Positions 17,848 through 26,467 of a stretch of 64,000 nucleotides of DNA are shown in pieces. Made by a program: the position numbers and the translations under genes. The notes under the pieces are model-generated. The model saw nothing but the letters and a program-made list of their open reading frames with translations, was not told the DNA's origin and did not search any database. Source of the stretch: CAVVAL01 sp963742725 (GTDB lineage: Bacteria; Actinomycetota; Actinomycetes; Mycobacteriales; Cryptosporangiaceae); contig CAVUMX010000001.1 in NCBI GenBank assembly GCA_963742725.1, positions 930,001 to 994,000 of the forward strand, written 5' to 3'. The first letter of the stretch is position 1; each line of letters opens with the position of its first letter.

Positions 17848-18387
17848 GTGCCGGACCGCCCCACGTTCACCGAGGACGCCCTGACCCCCGCCGACGAGCA
17901 GCCGGCCGGGATCGCGTACCGGCGCGTGCTGGGCCACTTCCCTACCGGCGTCACGGTCGTCACCGCGCTCACCGACACCGGGCCTGTCGGACTGTCGATC
18001 GGCTCGTTCACGTCCGTCTCGCTCGAACCGCCGCTGGTGGGCTTCCTGCCGGCGCGCGCGTCGCAGTCGTGGCCGCGGATCAGGTCCGTCGGGCTGTTCT
18101 GCGTGAACATCCTCGCCGCCGGCCAGGAGGACGTCGCGCGGTTGTTCGCCGCCCCGCACGACGACCGGTTCGGCGAGGTGCGGTGGCGTCCGGCGCCGTT
18201 CTCGGGCGCGCCTCTGCTGGACGGCGTCGCGGCGTGGGTCGACTGCGCGGTCGAGAACGTGATTCCGGCCGGCGACCACGATTTCGTCCTCGGTCGGGTC
18301 CAGGATCTCGGCAGCGGCGAGGGTGAACCGCTCGTCTTCCACCAGGGCACATATAGGACGCTTGGCGATAACGCCTACCGCCGTTGA
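17848..18387 (+). CDS. Flavin reductase-like FMN-binding protein
   Basis: A 179-residue split-barrel flavoprotein of the flavin reductase (HpaC/RutF) family, which supplies reduced FMN or FAD to a monooxygenase. The family opening YRRVLGHFPTGVTVVTA, then GLSIGSFTSVSLEPPLVGF and the NILAAGQEDVARLFA segment, are all present; the C-terminal half has DHDFVLGRV. Start taken as GTG 17848, six bases after AAGAAT (leaderless style); GTG 17821, nine codons earlier, is the alternative. No monooxygenase partner is adjacent. Confidence 0.85.
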   Translation: MPDRPTFTEDALTPADEQPAGIAYRRVLGHFPTGVTVVTALTDTGPVGLSIGSFTSVSLEPPLVGFLPARASQSWPRIRSVGLFCVNILAAGQEDVARLFAAPHDDRFGEVRWRPAPFSGAPLLDGVAAWVDCAVENVIPAGDHDFVLGRVQDLGSGEGEPLVFHQGTYRTLGDNAYRR

Positions 18388-18411
18388 CGGAGTTCGCTAG
18401 CCTCCCTCGCC

Positions 18412-18825
18412 GTGCATCCAATTCCGGGACAGAGCCCTGTGCTCAACCTCCACACCAGATACTCATGGATGGCCTTCCTGCTTGCGCTGTGCAAGCCGAT
18501 CGCCACCATCAACGGCCACCAGATGGTTCTGCGCTGGGGCGACAACGCGATCCCCCTGCAACCAGGCGTCCACAATGTCCACTTACACGTGAAGTACCTG
18601 TGGGACATCGGGAAGGCGCAGATCCAGGTCGACAACCGCGACGGCGCACCCGTCAATGTGTTCTACGCGGCGCCGACGATCATGTTCGTGCCCGGCGCGA
18701 TCGACTACCAACCGGTCAAGCCGCCGCACGAGGTGCTGAGCCTCGTCCTGTTCGTCGTGATCCCGCTGCTGGTGATCCTCCTCTGTTGCTGCGGAGGCGC
18801 GATCAGCGGCGGCTTCGGCGGCTGA
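18412..18825 (+). CDS. Tail-anchored membrane protein, function unknown
   Basis: A 137-residue protein with a folded N-terminal region (about 15-90, beta-rich: NGHQMVLRWGDNAIPLQPG) and a single C-terminal membrane helix (LSLVLFVVIPLLVILLC) ending in a short Cys/Gly tail, so the bulk probably faces the cytoplasm. Start is the GTG at 18412, eight bases after TAGCCT, without a ribosome site. I recognise the shape from other actinobacteria but no named family. It is followed by a strong stem-loop shared with convergent malic enzyme. Confidence 0.7.
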   Translation: MHPIPGQSPVLNLHTRYSWMAFLLALCKPIATINGHQMVLRWGDNAIPLQPGVHNVHLHVKYLWDIGKAQIQVDNRDGAPVNVFYAAPTIMFVPGAIDYQPVKPPHEVLSLVLFVVIPLLVILLCCCGGAISGGFGG

Positions 18826-18831
18826 AACACA

Positions 18832-18863
18832 GAGGCGGTCCGGACCCATGTCCGGACCGCCTC
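18832..18863. terminator. Bidirectional terminator
   Basis: A perfect 14-bp stem (GAGGCGGTCCGGAC with its complement) closed by CCAT lies between the convergent tail-anchored protein and malic enzyme genes. There is no long T-run on either side. Confidence 0.8.
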
Positions 18864-18871
18864 GTTAGTCG

Positions 18872-20053
18872 CTAGGCCCGGGCCACGCCTTCTGCGCGAG
18901 CGGTGCGGGCGACGGCTTCGGCCACGGCCGGGCCGACGCGGACGTCGAACGGGCTCGGGATCACCTGGTCCGGACGCAGGTCGTCGGCGACGAGAGCGGC
19001 CAGCGCGTCGGCGGCGGCAAGCTTCATCCCCTCGGTGATCTTGCGGGCGCGCACGTCCAGCGCGCCGCGGAAGATGCCCGGGAAGGCGAGCACGTTGTTG
19101 ATCTGGTTCGGGTAGTCGCTGCGGCCGGTGGCGACGACCGCCGCGTACCGGGCGGCGACGACCGGGTCGACCTCCGGGTCGGGGTTGGCCATGGCGAAGA
19201 TGAGCGCGCCGGGGGACATCGTGGCGACCGCGCTCTCCGGGACCTTGCCGGCGGACAGGCCGATCAGCACGTCCGCGCCGGCCAGCGCCGAGTCGAACGA
19301 TCCGGTCAGGCCGCTGCGGTTGGTGATCTGCGCCAGCTCCTCCTTGACCGACGTCAGGTCGCCGCGCCCGCTGTGGACAATGCCCTTGGAATCGGCCACG
19401 GCGATGTCACCGATGCCGGCGGCGAGCAGGATCTTCGTGACGGCGACGCCGGCGGCGCCGGCCCCGGACACGACCGCGCGCAGGTCGGCGATCGAGCGGC
19501 CGGTCAGCGCGGCGGCGTTGCGCAGCGCCGCGAGGGCGACGATCGCCGTCCCGTGCTGGTCGTCGTGGAAGACCGGGATGTCGAGGCGTTCCTTCAGGGC
19601 ATCCTCGATGCCGAAGCAGCGGGGGGCGCTGATGTCCTCCAGGTTGATCCCGCCGAACGACGGGGCGAGCCGGACGACGGTCTCGATCAGCTCGTCCGGG
19701 TCAGTGGTGTCGAGGCAGATCGGCACCGCGTCCACGCCGCCGAACTTCTTGAAGAGGACGGCCTTGCCCTCCATGACGGGCATCGCCGCCTTGGGGCCGA
19801 TGTTGCCGAGGCCCAGGACGGCCGTGCCGTCGGTGACGACCGCGACGGTGCGCGACGCCCAGGTGTAGTCGTCGAAGAGGCTGGGGTCGTCGGCGATCGC
19901 GGTGCAGACCCGTGCTACACCCGGCGTGTACGCCAGCGACAGGTCGTCGCTGTTCTCCAGCGGGACCGTGCAGGCGATTTCCATCTTGCCGCCCCGGTGC
20001 AGGGCGAAGACCGGATCGTCGTCCAACGGCGGATCGACAGGCAGGGCACTCAT
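18872..20053 (-). CDS. NAD-dependent malic enzyme
   Basis: A 393-residue enzyme decarboxylating malate to pyruvate, linking the TCA cycle with glycolysis. The short bacterial form is seen: LSLAYTPGVARVC (catalytic Tyr), VVTDGTAVLGLGNIGP, GKAVLFKKFGGVDAVPICLD (Lys), FGGINLEDISAPRCFGIE with the metal-binding acids, FHDDQHGT, and the Rossmann site VVSGAGAAGVAV. Start placed at MSALPV (20053), with GAGGAG eight bases upstream. It transcribes toward the terminator at 18.8 kb. Confidence 0.93.
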   Translation of the reverse strand: MSALPVDPPLDDDPVFALHRGGKMEIACTVPLENSDDLSLAYTPGVARVCTAIADDPSLFDDYTWASRTVAVVTDGTAVLGLGNIGPKAAMPVMEGKAVLFKKFGGVDAVPICLDTTDPDELIETVVRLAPSFGGINLEDISAPRCFGIEDALKERLDIPVFHDDQHGTAIVALAALRNAAALTGRSIADLRAVVSGAGAAGVAVTKILLAAGIGDIAVADSKGIVHSGRGDLTSVKEELAQITNRSGLTGSFDSALAGADVLIGLSAGKVPESAVATMSPGALIFAMANPDPEVDPVVAARYAAVVATGRSDYPNQINNVLAFPGIFRGALDVRARKITEGMKLAAADALAALVADDLRPDQVIPSPFDVRVGPAVAEAVARTARAEGVARA

Positions 20054-20192
20054 GCGGTGAGCTCCTCGGCTCGGGGCGGGGGTCGACAGGCGTGCCAAAC
20101 GACCAACGCGGTCGCGGATGGCGGCTCAGCACAGCGGCCCGGGGATCGCCCGAGGTTCAGACGCAGTCTCGCACAGTGGGACTAGTGCGCGG

Positions 20193-20528
20193 CTAGAGGC
20201 GACGTCCAGAAGTGGAAGACGTCACAGGTCCCAGCCTACTCGCCGGCCAGTACCTCCACACCACCCGGCCGTGGACGTCCGCCACCCCGTACCGGCGCGA
20301 ATCGTCCGTCACCGCGCTGTTGTCCGACTCCAGCCACCAGCCGCCGTCCACCGGGCGCACCGCCCGCTTGACCACGAGCAGCCCGGGCCGCTCGCGGAAG
20401 ACGCCGACGACCACGTCACCAGGGCGGATACGTGCCCCGCGCCGCACCAGGACCGCGTCCCCGTGCCGCAGCGCCGGCACCATCGACGGGCCCTGCACGA
20501 GCACAGGCGTGAGGCGGCGAGCCAGCAC
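20193..20528 (-). CDS. sodX: Nickel-type superoxide dismutase maturation protease
   Basis: A 111-residue S26-family signal-peptidase-like protein that removes the N-terminal leader of SodN, exposing the nickel-binding His. Catalytic Ser15 sits in VQGPSMVPAL and the general-base Lys54 in LLVVKRAV; box E is present as GWWLESDN. It is much shorter than general signal peptidases, has no clear membrane anchor, and lies divergently 99 bp from sodN, the usual arrangement for SodX. Start is the GTG at 20528 behind AAAGGA. Confidence 0.9.
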   Translation of the reverse strand: MLARRLTPVLVQGPSMVPALRHGDAVLVRRGARIRPGDVVVGVFRERPGLLVVKRAVRPVDGGWWLESDNSAVTDDSRRYGVADVHGRVVWRYWPASRLGPVTSSTSGRRL

Positions 20529-20627
20529 GTGCGTCCTTTCCCTGTCGGCGGGAATCGCGGGAGTAGGGTCCGTGGTTAAGGGCAATTTGAGTGTTGACTG
20601 ATCATCGCAAGCCTTCGGAGGAGATCC

Positions 20628-21032
20628 ATGCGGCTGCCCCGCCTCTTCACCCCCAGCACGGTCGCGCAGGCACACTGCGACCTTCCGTGCGGCGTCTACG
20701 ACCCGGCCCAGGCCCGGATCGAGGCCCAGTCGGTGAAGGCAATCATCGAGAAGTACGAGGCCAACGAGGACCCGGCGTTCCGGACCCGCGCGCTCGCCAT
20801 CAAGGAGGAGCGGTCCGAGCTGGTGAAGCACCACCTCTGGGTGCTCTGGACCGACTACTTCAAGCCCCCGCACTTCGAGAAGTACCCGCAGCTCCACGTC
20901 CTGTTCAACGAGGCGACCAAGCTGGCCGGCGCCGGCGGCACGAAGGGCGCTGTCGAGGTCAAGGTCGCCGACGAGCTGCTCGCCAAGATCGACGAGATCG
21001 CCGACATCTTCTGGGAGACCAAGAAGGCGTAA
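20628..21032 (+). CDS. sodN: Nickel superoxide dismutase
   Basis: A 134-residue cytoplasmic superoxide dismutase precursor. Residues 1-15 are the leader; cleavage before His16 creates the nickel hook HCDLPCGVY (16-24), in which His16, Cys17 and Cys21 bind nickel. The rest is the four-helix body (KAIIEKYEANEDPAF, WVLWTDYFKP). GGAGGA precedes the ATG. In actinomycetes this gene is controlled by nickel through Nur-type regulators; the divergent 99-bp spacer with sodX is the place for such control, but I could not assign a box with confidence. Confidence 0.95.
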   Translation: MRLPRLFTPSTVAQAHCDLPCGVYDPAQARIEAQSVKAIIEKYEANEDPAFRTRALAIKEERSELVKHHLWVLWTDYFKPPHFEKYPQLHVLFNEATKLAGAGGTKGAVEVKVADELLAKIDEIADIFWETKKA

Positions 21033-21149
21033 CGCGCTCTCCGTCGACGCCCGGCCCGCCACTCAAGGCAGGCCGGGCGTCGCCGTTCCCGGGTTCCAGG
21101 TGCGGCGGGGGTTACCCTCGCCCGCCCCGAACTGCGGAAGGTCGTGATC

Positions 21150-21908
21150 GTGAGAATCCTGTACCGGATCGGTGCCGCCCTGGGACGTGACGACGACGTC
21201 GAAGGGCTCATCCGGACGTCCGTCCAGGTGGGCGAGGCCGCGTGGGCGGCCAGGTATCTACGGCGCCGGGTGGAGAACGGCGAGGAGCGCTGGTGCCTCC
21301 TGCTTGCTGACGTCCTCGCCGTTCAGCTCGACGACCGCGCGGAGGCGGAGGGCTACTACCGGCGCGCCCTCGCGGACGGATCCCAGGTCTCGTACGCCCG
21401 CTACGGCCTGTTCCTGCGGGAGGACCCGAACCGGCGCGTCGAGGCCGAGACGATGCTCCGCCGCGGCGGCGAGCTGATCGGTCTCGGCGTCCTGTACCTC
21501 AGGACGGGACGCCACGAGGAGGCCATCGAGGTCCTGCTGGCGGCCGACGACGAGGACGCGCTGCCGCACCTGGCCCTCGCCGAGCTGCGGACCGGCGACG
21601 TGGCGGCGGCGATCCGGTACGCGGCCGGGGCGGTACAGAACTACGTGCCGGCCGGGTTCCTCGCGCAGGCGGAGATCGCCGTGCAGCACCCGGCCTTGAC
21701 CCTGGAGATCCTCGGCTACGAGGTCGACATCGACAAGCAGTACCAGGAGGCGGTCTACGAGGAGGTCGACGGCGCGGTCATGTCGTACGCGACGTGGTTG
21801 ATGGCCAACGGCCGCGTGGACGACGTCCGCGCGCTGTACGACGAGGCCGTCGACGACGAGACGCTCCGGCCGGCCGAGCTCGACGCGCTGCGTGCCCTGT
21901 ACACGTGA
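21150..21908 (+). CDS. Tetratricopeptide-like repeat protein, function unknown
   Basis: A 252-residue all-helical protein with successive TPR/Sel1-like units (AEAEGYYRRALADGSQVSYARYG, then LGVLYLRTGRHEEAIEVLLA, LALAELRTGDVAAAIRYA). Such repeats mediate protein contacts; no enzymatic motif is seen. The GTG at 21150 lies nine bases from GGAAGG; an alternative GTG at 21144 is too close to that site. It is 34 bp before the phosphatase gene on the same strand. Confidence 0.72.
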   Translation: MRILYRIGAALGRDDDVEGLIRTSVQVGEAAWAARYLRRRVENGEERWCLLLADVLAVQLDDRAEAEGYYRRALADGSQVSYARYGLFLREDPNRRVEAETMLRRGGELIGLGVLYLRTGRHEEAIEVLLAADDEDALPHLALAELRTGDVAAAIRYAAGAVQNYVPAGFLAQAEIAVQHPALTLEILGYEVDIDKQYQEAVYEEVDGAVMSYATWLMANGRVDDVRALYDEAVDDETLRPAELDALRALYT

Positions 21909-21942
21909 GCGTCAGGGCATCCGGGGCTGCGATGATGGGCGC

Positions 21943-22527
21943 ATGGCCAGCGATCCCGTCGTGATCCTCGTCCGGCACGGCGAGACGGAGTGGTCGGCCA
22001 GCGGCAAACACACCGGGCTGACCGACGTGCCCCTGACGGAGCGCGGCAAGGCGCAGGCCGTCGCGCTCGGCCCGCTCGTGGCCGACCTCCTCTCCGGACC
22101 GCCGTCGCTGGCCATGACCAGCCCGCTCTCCCGCGCCGCGCAGACCGCCGAGCTGGCCGACCTGACCGCCACCGTGGACCAGGACCTGCACGAGGTCGAC
22201 TACGGCGACTACGAGGGCCTGACGACGCCGGAGATCCGCGAGCACGTCCCCGGGTGGACCGTGTGGACCCATCCCATCCTGGGCGGCGAGACGCTCGATC
22301 AGGCCGCCGCACGCGCCGACCGGGTGCTCGCCCGTGCCCGTGCGAGCCAGGGCAGTGCCGTCCTCGTCGCCCACGGCCACCTGCTGCGGATCCTGGCCGC
22401 GCGCTGGCTCGGTCTGCCGCCGGACTGCGGCCGGCTGTTCGCGCTCGACACGGCGGCGGTGTCGGTCCTCGGCACCGAACGCGAAACGCCGGTGATCGTC
22501 CGCTGGAACCAGAGGGAGCACCGATGA
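21943..22527 (+). CDS. Histidine phosphatase family protein (MSMEG-type phosphoglycerate mutase-like)
   Basis: A 194-residue phosphatase with the catalytic LVRHGETEW block at 9-17 (phospho-accepting His in RHG), a phosphate-binding Arg in SPLSRAAQTA, the acid in EVDYGDYEG and the second His in LVAHGHLLR. Many actinobacterial members of this group act on sugar phosphates or acid phosphate esters and are misnamed phosphoglycerate mutases. Its TGA overlaps the next gene's ATG (ATGA), giving a coupled pair with an acetyltransferase. Confidence 0.87.
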   Translation: MASDPVVILVRHGETEWSASGKHTGLTDVPLTERGKAQAVALGPLVADLLSGPPSLAMTSPLSRAAQTAELADLTATVDQDLHEVDYGDYEGLTTPEIREHVPGWTVWTHPILGGETLDQAAARADRVLARARASQGSAVLVAHGHLLRILAARWLGLPPDCGRLFALDTAAVSVLGTERETPVIVRWNQREHR

Positions 22528-23063
22528 TCCGCCCGATCACGCCGGACGACGTGCCGGCCGTGGTGAAAATGGTCCACGAACTCGCCGAGTACGAGCGGGC
22601 GCCGGAGGAGTGCCACCTCACGGAGGAGCAGCTCCACGCGTCGCTGTTCGGCGACTCGCCCGCGCTGTTCGGCCACGTCGCCGCCCGTCCGGACGAGGAG
22701 CCTGTCGGTTTCGCGCTCTGGTTCCTCAACTACTCGACCTGGCTGGGCGTGCACGGGATCTACCTGGAGGACCTGTACGTCCGTCCGGAAGCCCGGGGTG
22801 CGGGGCTCGGCCGCGACCTGCTCGCCGCCCTCGCGCAGATCTGCCTCGACCGCGGCTACGGCCGGCTCGAGTGGTGGGTGCTCGACTGGAACACGCCCGC
22901 CCGGGACGTGTACCACGCGCTGGGCGGCACAGCGATGGACGAATGGATTCCGTACCGGCTGACGGGAAACGCGCTGGTTAGCCTCGCAAATGGTGCCCAG
23001 CCGGGCACAGCCCGTGGCCCGGGGGGCCCCGTGGGCTCCCCGTCCGATGCTCGACCGTCGTAG
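22524..23063 (+). CDS. GNAT-family N-acetyltransferase (spermidine/diamine type)
   Basis: A 179-residue acetyl-CoA-dependent transferase. The GNAT acetyl-CoA loop is VRPEARGAGLGRDLLAAL; the preceding YLEDLYV strand and later WWVLDWNTPARDVYHALG segment match the diamine N-acetyltransferase (SSAT) group. The last about 25 residues are Gly/Pro-rich and may be disordered. Start overlaps the phosphatase stop by four bases. Substrate not certain. Confidence 0.85.
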   Translation: MIRPITPDDVPAVVKMVHELAEYERAPEECHLTEEQLHASLFGDSPALFGHVAARPDEEPVGFALWFLNYSTWLGVHGIYLEDLYVRPEARGAGLGRDLLAALAQICLDRGYGRLEWWVLDWNTPARDVYHALGGTAMDEWIPYRLTGNALVSLANGAQPGTARGPGGPVGSPSDARPS

Positions 23064-23121
23064 AGTGCGAGCGGACGGTGTCCGGCTCGGAGCCCGGTGC
23101 ACGAGTTCTGGCGAGGTGAGG

Positions 23122-23619
23122 GTGAACAGGACGGCGGCGCGGAACAGCGGCCAACGCGACGAGGCCGGGGCGGATCCCGGTGTGATCGCGTCGGCCGATC
23201 CAGGCGCACCGCGTACCGCCGCGCCGGCGCGTCCAGCGGCGAAGGGCGACGTCGTGGTTCTGACGTTGCCGGCGAGCAGCGCGTACCTGTCGGTGCTGCG
23301 CACGGCGACGGCCGGGCTCGCGGCCCGCCTCCAGTTCACCCTCGACGAGATCGAGGACCTGCGGATCGCCGTCGACGAGGCGTGCGCGATGCTGCTCGCC
23401 GAGGGCGAGTCCGTCGACACCGATCTGAACTGCCGTTTCGTGCTCGCCCCGGACCAGATCACGGTCACGGTCAGCGTCCCGGCGGGGAGTCCGGCGCTGC
23501 CGGCACGGGACACGTTCGCCTGGCAGGTGCTGGCCGCGCTCGCCGGCTCGGTCGAGGCGTCCCATCACGACGGCCAACTAGTCATCGAGTTGACGAAGCG
23601 GCGGGGCCGAAACCCATGA
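23122..23619 (+). CDS. Anti-sigma regulatory factor (RsbW-type ATP-binding kinase)
   Basis: A 165-residue protein whose C-terminal 110 residues form a GHKL ATPase-like domain of the RsbW/SpoIIAB kind: FTLDEIEDLRIAVDEACAML is the N-box helix with the Mg-binding acids. The first 50 residues are Ala/Pro-rich. It would hold the sigma factor encoded next (4-bp ATGA overlap) and phosphorylate a STAS antagonist. The usual glycine lid is poorly kept, as in several mycobacterial relatives. Start is the GTG at 23122. Confidence 0.85.
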   Translation: MNRTAARNSGQRDEAGADPGVIASADPGAPRTAAPARPAAKGDVVVLTLPASSAYLSVLRTATAGLAARLQFTLDEIEDLRIAVDEACAMLLAEGESVDTDLNCRFVLAPDQITVTVSVPAGSPALPARDTFAWQVLAALAGSVEASHHDGQLVIELTKRRGRNP

Positions 23620-24467
23620 CGCCCGACGGCGTCACGCTCCCCGCGGGGGTGGTTGAGCAGACGCGCCGGTCAGGTGCCGTGATCCCCCGTCCGGCCACAC
23701 CCGCCGGGAATGGCGCCGCCACGTCCGCCGAGCTGTTCACCAGGCTGGCCAAGGCCGAACACGGGACCGCCGTGTGGCAGACGCTGCGCGACGACCTGGT
23801 CCGCCGGCACCTGCCGCTGGTCCACTTCCTGGTACGGCGGTTCCGGGGGCGCGGCGAGCCGCTGGACGACCTGGTCCAGGTCGCCACGATCGGCCTGATC
23901 AAGGCCGTCGACCGGTTCGACCCGGAGCGGGGCATCGAGTTCAGCACGTACGCCACGCCGACGGTCGTGGGCGAGGTGAAGCGGCACTTCCGCGACCGTG
24001 GCTGGGCCATCCGGGTACCGCGCCGGCTGCAGGAGAACATGCTCACCGTGTCCCGCGTGAGCGCGGAGCTGTTCGGGAAGCTGTCCCGGTCGCCGACGAT
24101 CGCCGAACTGGCTGCCGGCAGCGCGCTCAGCGAGGAGGACGTCCTCGAAGCGATCGAGTCCTCCCACGCCTACACGACGGTCTCGCTGGACGCCGAACTC
24201 GACGACCCGGCCTCCATCTCCGCCGGGCCGCATCCGGCCGCGGGCGACGCGCAGGCCGCCCTGGAAGGCGTCGAGAACCGCGAAGCCCTGCGGCCTTTGC
24301 TCGGCCGGTTGGACGAACGGGAACGCCAGATCATCCTGCTGCGGTTCTTCGCGAACATGACCCAGTCCGAGATCGCGGCCGAGGTCGGTGTCTCGCAGAT
24401 GCATGTCTCGCGGCTTCTGGGCCGCACATTGGCACGCTTGCGTGAGGGTCTGGCAAGCACGGAGTAG
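23616..24467 (+). CDS. SigB/SigF-family RNA polymerase sigma factor
   Basis: A 283-residue group 3 sigma factor for general stress or development. Region 2 is PLVHFLVRRFRGRGEPLDDLVQVATIGLIKAVDRFDP with the DNA-melting FSTYATPTVVGEVKRHFRD; region 3 is VPRRLQE to ELAAGSALSEEDV; region 4 ends with TQSEIAAEVGVSQMHVSRLLGR. It is translationally coupled to its anti-sigma factor. The lone STAS gene at 4.6 kb is the only antagonist in the window, but distance makes pairing uncertain. Confidence 0.93.
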   Translation: MTPDGVTLPAGVVEQTRRSGAVIPRPATPAGNGAATSAELFTRLAKAEHGTAVWQTLRDDLVRRHLPLVHFLVRRFRGRGEPLDDLVQVATIGLIKAVDRFDPERGIEFSTYATPTVVGEVKRHFRDRGWAIRVPRRLQENMLTVSRVSAELFGKLSRSPTIAELAAGSALSEEDVLEAIESSHAYTTVSLDAELDDPASISAGPHPAAGDAQAALEGVENREALRPLLGRLDERERQIILLRFFANMTQSEIAAEVGVSQMHVSRLLGRTLARLREGLASTE

Positions 24468-24488
24468 TCGTCCACACGCTGTCGACGA

Positions 24489-24899
24489 CTAACGGACCGT
24501 GAGCGCCTCGCGGGAAGACGGCGCGAACAGGAGCACCGCACCGATCAGCGCGGCGGCCGCGATGAGCACCCCGCCGATCCGCGTCAGGACCGCGCCCTCG
24601 CCGGTGATCATGAAGAAGCTCACGGGCAGCGCCATCAACTGGAGGAACAGCGCCGGCACCCGGGCCCAGGCGTGGCGGCGCACGAGCGCGCGGGCGAGCA
24701 CGAACAGCAGCGCGCCGGCCCCGGCGATCATCACGGCGAGCACGGCGGCCAGCTCGGGCTTCTCCGGCGAGTCCGTGACCAGCTTGAACACCTCGAAGGC
24801 GGTCAGGACGCCGAGGGCGGCGGATTCGATCCACAGCAGGAGCACGGCCAGCCGCAGGAACGTGGGCCCGTGGTCGTCGCTCGCGTATTGGTCACTCAC
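24489..24899 (-). CDS. Four-helix integral membrane protein, function unknown
   Basis: A 136-residue protein with four membrane helices (LRLAVLLLWIESAALGVLTA; AAVLAVMIAGAGALLFVLA; VPALFLQLMALPVSFFMI; IGGVLIAAAALIGAVLLFA) and short polar ends. Such small four-helix proteins are common in actinobacteria and have no assigned role. The GTG at 24899 is chosen; upstream in-frame starts would overlap the divergent lipid kinase gene. Confidence 0.72.
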   Translation of the reverse strand: MSDQYASDDHGPTFLRLAVLLLWIESAALGVLTAFEVFKLVTDSPEKPELAAVLAVMIAGAGALLFVLARALVRRHAWARVPALFLQLMALPVSFFMITGEGAVLTRIGGVLIAAAALIGAVLLFAPSSREALTVR

Positions 24900-24933
24900 G
24901 GTGCCCACGGTACCGGCCGGTAAAGTCCTGCTC

Positions 24934-25857
24934 ATGCGCGCTCTCCTCGTGGTGAACCCGAACGCCACCACCACCAACGCGCGGAGCCGTGACGTGCTGG
25001 CCCGCGCTCTCCGATCCGAGGTGGATCTCGAGGTCGTGCACACCCGCCGCCGCGGTCACGCCGCCGATCTGGCCCGCAAGGCGGCCTCGGAAGGCGTCGG
25101 CGTGCTGGTGGCCCTGGGCGGCGACGGCACCGTGAACGAGGTGGTCAACGGCCTCCTGGCGGACGGTCCGGGCGAGCACGTGCCCGCCCTGGCGGTCGTC
25201 CCCGGCGGGTCGACGAACGTGTTCGCGCGCGCCGTCGGGCTGCCGAGGGATCCGATCGAGGCCACCGGTGTGATGCTGGAGGCGCTGCGCGAGAAGCGGA
25301 CCCGCAGTGTCGGGCTCGGCCGGGCGGACGGCCGCTGGTTCACGTTCTGCGCCGGGCTGGGATTAGACGCCGAGGTCGTCCGGCGGGTCGAGCGTGCCCG
25401 TGCGCGCGGTAAGACCGCGACGAAATACCTCTTCCTGCGGTCCACCGTGTCGCAGTACTTCGCCGGCACCGACAGGTCCGCCCCGCTGATCACGCTCAAG
25501 CGGCCCGGCGCCGACGAGGTCGAACAGCTGTCGATGGTGATCGTGCAGAACACGTCGCCGTGGACCTATTTCGGGAGCCGCGCGGTCAACGCGTGCCCGG
25601 ACGCGTCGTTCGAGACCGGCCTCGACGTCATGGCGATGCGCGCCCTCCACCTGCCCAGCACGCTGCGTACGGCGGCCCAGATCGTGTCCGCGAGCCCCGA
25701 TCCGCGCGGACGCAAGGTATTCGGTTTGCACGATCTGGAAGAATTCACGCTGACGTCCGAGCGGCCGCTCGCCGTCCAGCTCGACGGCGACTACATCGGC
25801 GAGCGCGACACGATCGTGTTCAGGTCTGAGCCCGACGCGCTCCGGGTCGTCGTCTGA
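24934..25857 (+). CDS. Diacylglycerol kinase-family lipid kinase
   Basis: A 307-residue ATP-dependent kinase of the DgkB/YegS fold that phosphorylates diacylglycerol or a related lipid. The N-terminal catalytic domain carries VVNPNA and the nucleotide loop LVALGGDGTVNEVVNGLL (about 62-79), then VVPGGSTNVFARAVGLP; the C-terminal beta-sandwich ends with LAVQLDGDYIGERD. The ATG at 24934 follows TAAAGT by seven bases, a leaderless start. It is followed by about 270 bp of promoter DNA for whiB1. Confidence 0.9.
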   Translation: MRALLVVNPNATTTNARSRDVLARALRSEVDLEVVHTRRRGHAADLARKAASEGVGVLVALGGDGTVNEVVNGLLADGPGEHVPALAVVPGGSTNVFARAVGLPRDPIEATGVMLEALREKRTRSVGLGRADGRWFTFCAGLGLDAEVVRRVERARARGKTATKYLFLRSTVSQYFAGTDRSAPLITLKRPGADEVEQLSMVIVQNTSPWTYFGSRAVNACPDASFETGLDVMAMRALHLPSTLRTAAQIVSASPDPRGRKVFGLHDLEEFTLTSERPLAVQLDGDYIGERDTIVFRSEPDALRVVV

Positions 25858-26021
25858 GCCATCCGCCGCAATGGTCTCGACATCGACACGTTACGAGAGC
25901 TTCATAGCACGGTAAGTAATCGCCGGGACGGTTTCAAAGCCGTGGGTCGGGTATAACCGACCGTGAGCCTGCTCACCAGCCATAGATTTAAGGTTCACAA
26001 CCTCTTGACATAGCGGTATCT

Positions 26022-26037
26022 CGTGAAAGCATTCACA
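26022..26037. promoter_or_regulatory. CRP-like operator in the whiB1 promoter region
   Basis: CGTGAAAGCATTCACA matches the cAMP-receptor-protein site TGTGA-N6-TCACA at nine of ten fixed positions with the exact N6 spacing. It is about 92 bp before whiB1, just after TTGACA (26005-26010). In M. tuberculosis whiB1 is under direct CRP control, so conserved regulation is likely; whether it activates or represses here is open. Confidence 0.6.
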
Positions 26038-26128
26038 AGCGAGACACCACGACGAACTTTGCGCGTTCCGCCAATCCGGCGAGCGACGCGATTGATAGAC
26101 CACTCACTATTAACCAAGGAGTACTGGC

Positions 26129-26380
26129 ATGGACTGGCGCCACCGCGCCCTCTGTCGCGACGAGGACCCCGAGCTGTTCTTCCCCATCGGGACGACCGGG
26201 CCGGCGCTGCTGCAGATCGAGGAAGCCAAGGCGGTCTGCCGCCGTTGCCCCGTGACCGAGATGTGCCTCCAGTGGGCCCTCGAGTCCGGGCAGGACGCCG
26301 GCGTCTGGGGCGGCCTGAGTGAGGACGAGCGTCGCGCACTCAAGCGCCGCAACACCCGTCAGCGCGCTCGCACCGCCTGA
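26129..26380 (+). CDS. whiB1: WhiB1-type iron-sulfur transcription factor
   Basis: An 83-residue WhiB protein holding a [4Fe-4S] cluster that reacts with nitric oxide; family members bind the main sigma factor and regulate essential genes. Cluster ligands are Cys9, Cys37, Cys40 and Cys46, spaced exactly as in WhiB1, followed by the GVWGGLSEDERRALKRR turn and basic DNA-binding tail. AAGGAG precedes the ATG. A long AT-richer leader of about 270 bp with a CRP-like site lies upstream, and the pdtaS kinase converges from downstream, as in mycobacteria. Confidence 0.95.
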   Translation: MDWRHRALCRDEDPELFFPIGTTGPALLQIEEAKAVCRRCPVTEMCLQWALESGQDAGVWGGLSEDERRALKRRNTRQRARTA

Positions 26381-26393
26381 CATCTTTCCGCAT

Positions 26394-26428
26394 CGGCCCG
26401 GCCGCCCCGCACCTGGGGCGCCGGGCCG
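26394..26428 (+). terminator. Terminator-like stem after whiB1
   Basis: CGGCCCGGCCGCCCC pairs with GGGGCGCCGGGCCG across a six-base loop, with one bulged base, 13 bp after the whiB1 stop. No T-run follows. Confidence 0.6.
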
Positions 26429-26467
26429 GTCGCATTCCCGGGCCGCTCAGGCCCTCCCGTCCCCCCG

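Noticed and set aside
20529..20627. A Nur or SrnR box before sodN
   Set aside because: GCAATTT and CGCAAG fragments are present, but no convincing palindrome of the published type could be aligned.
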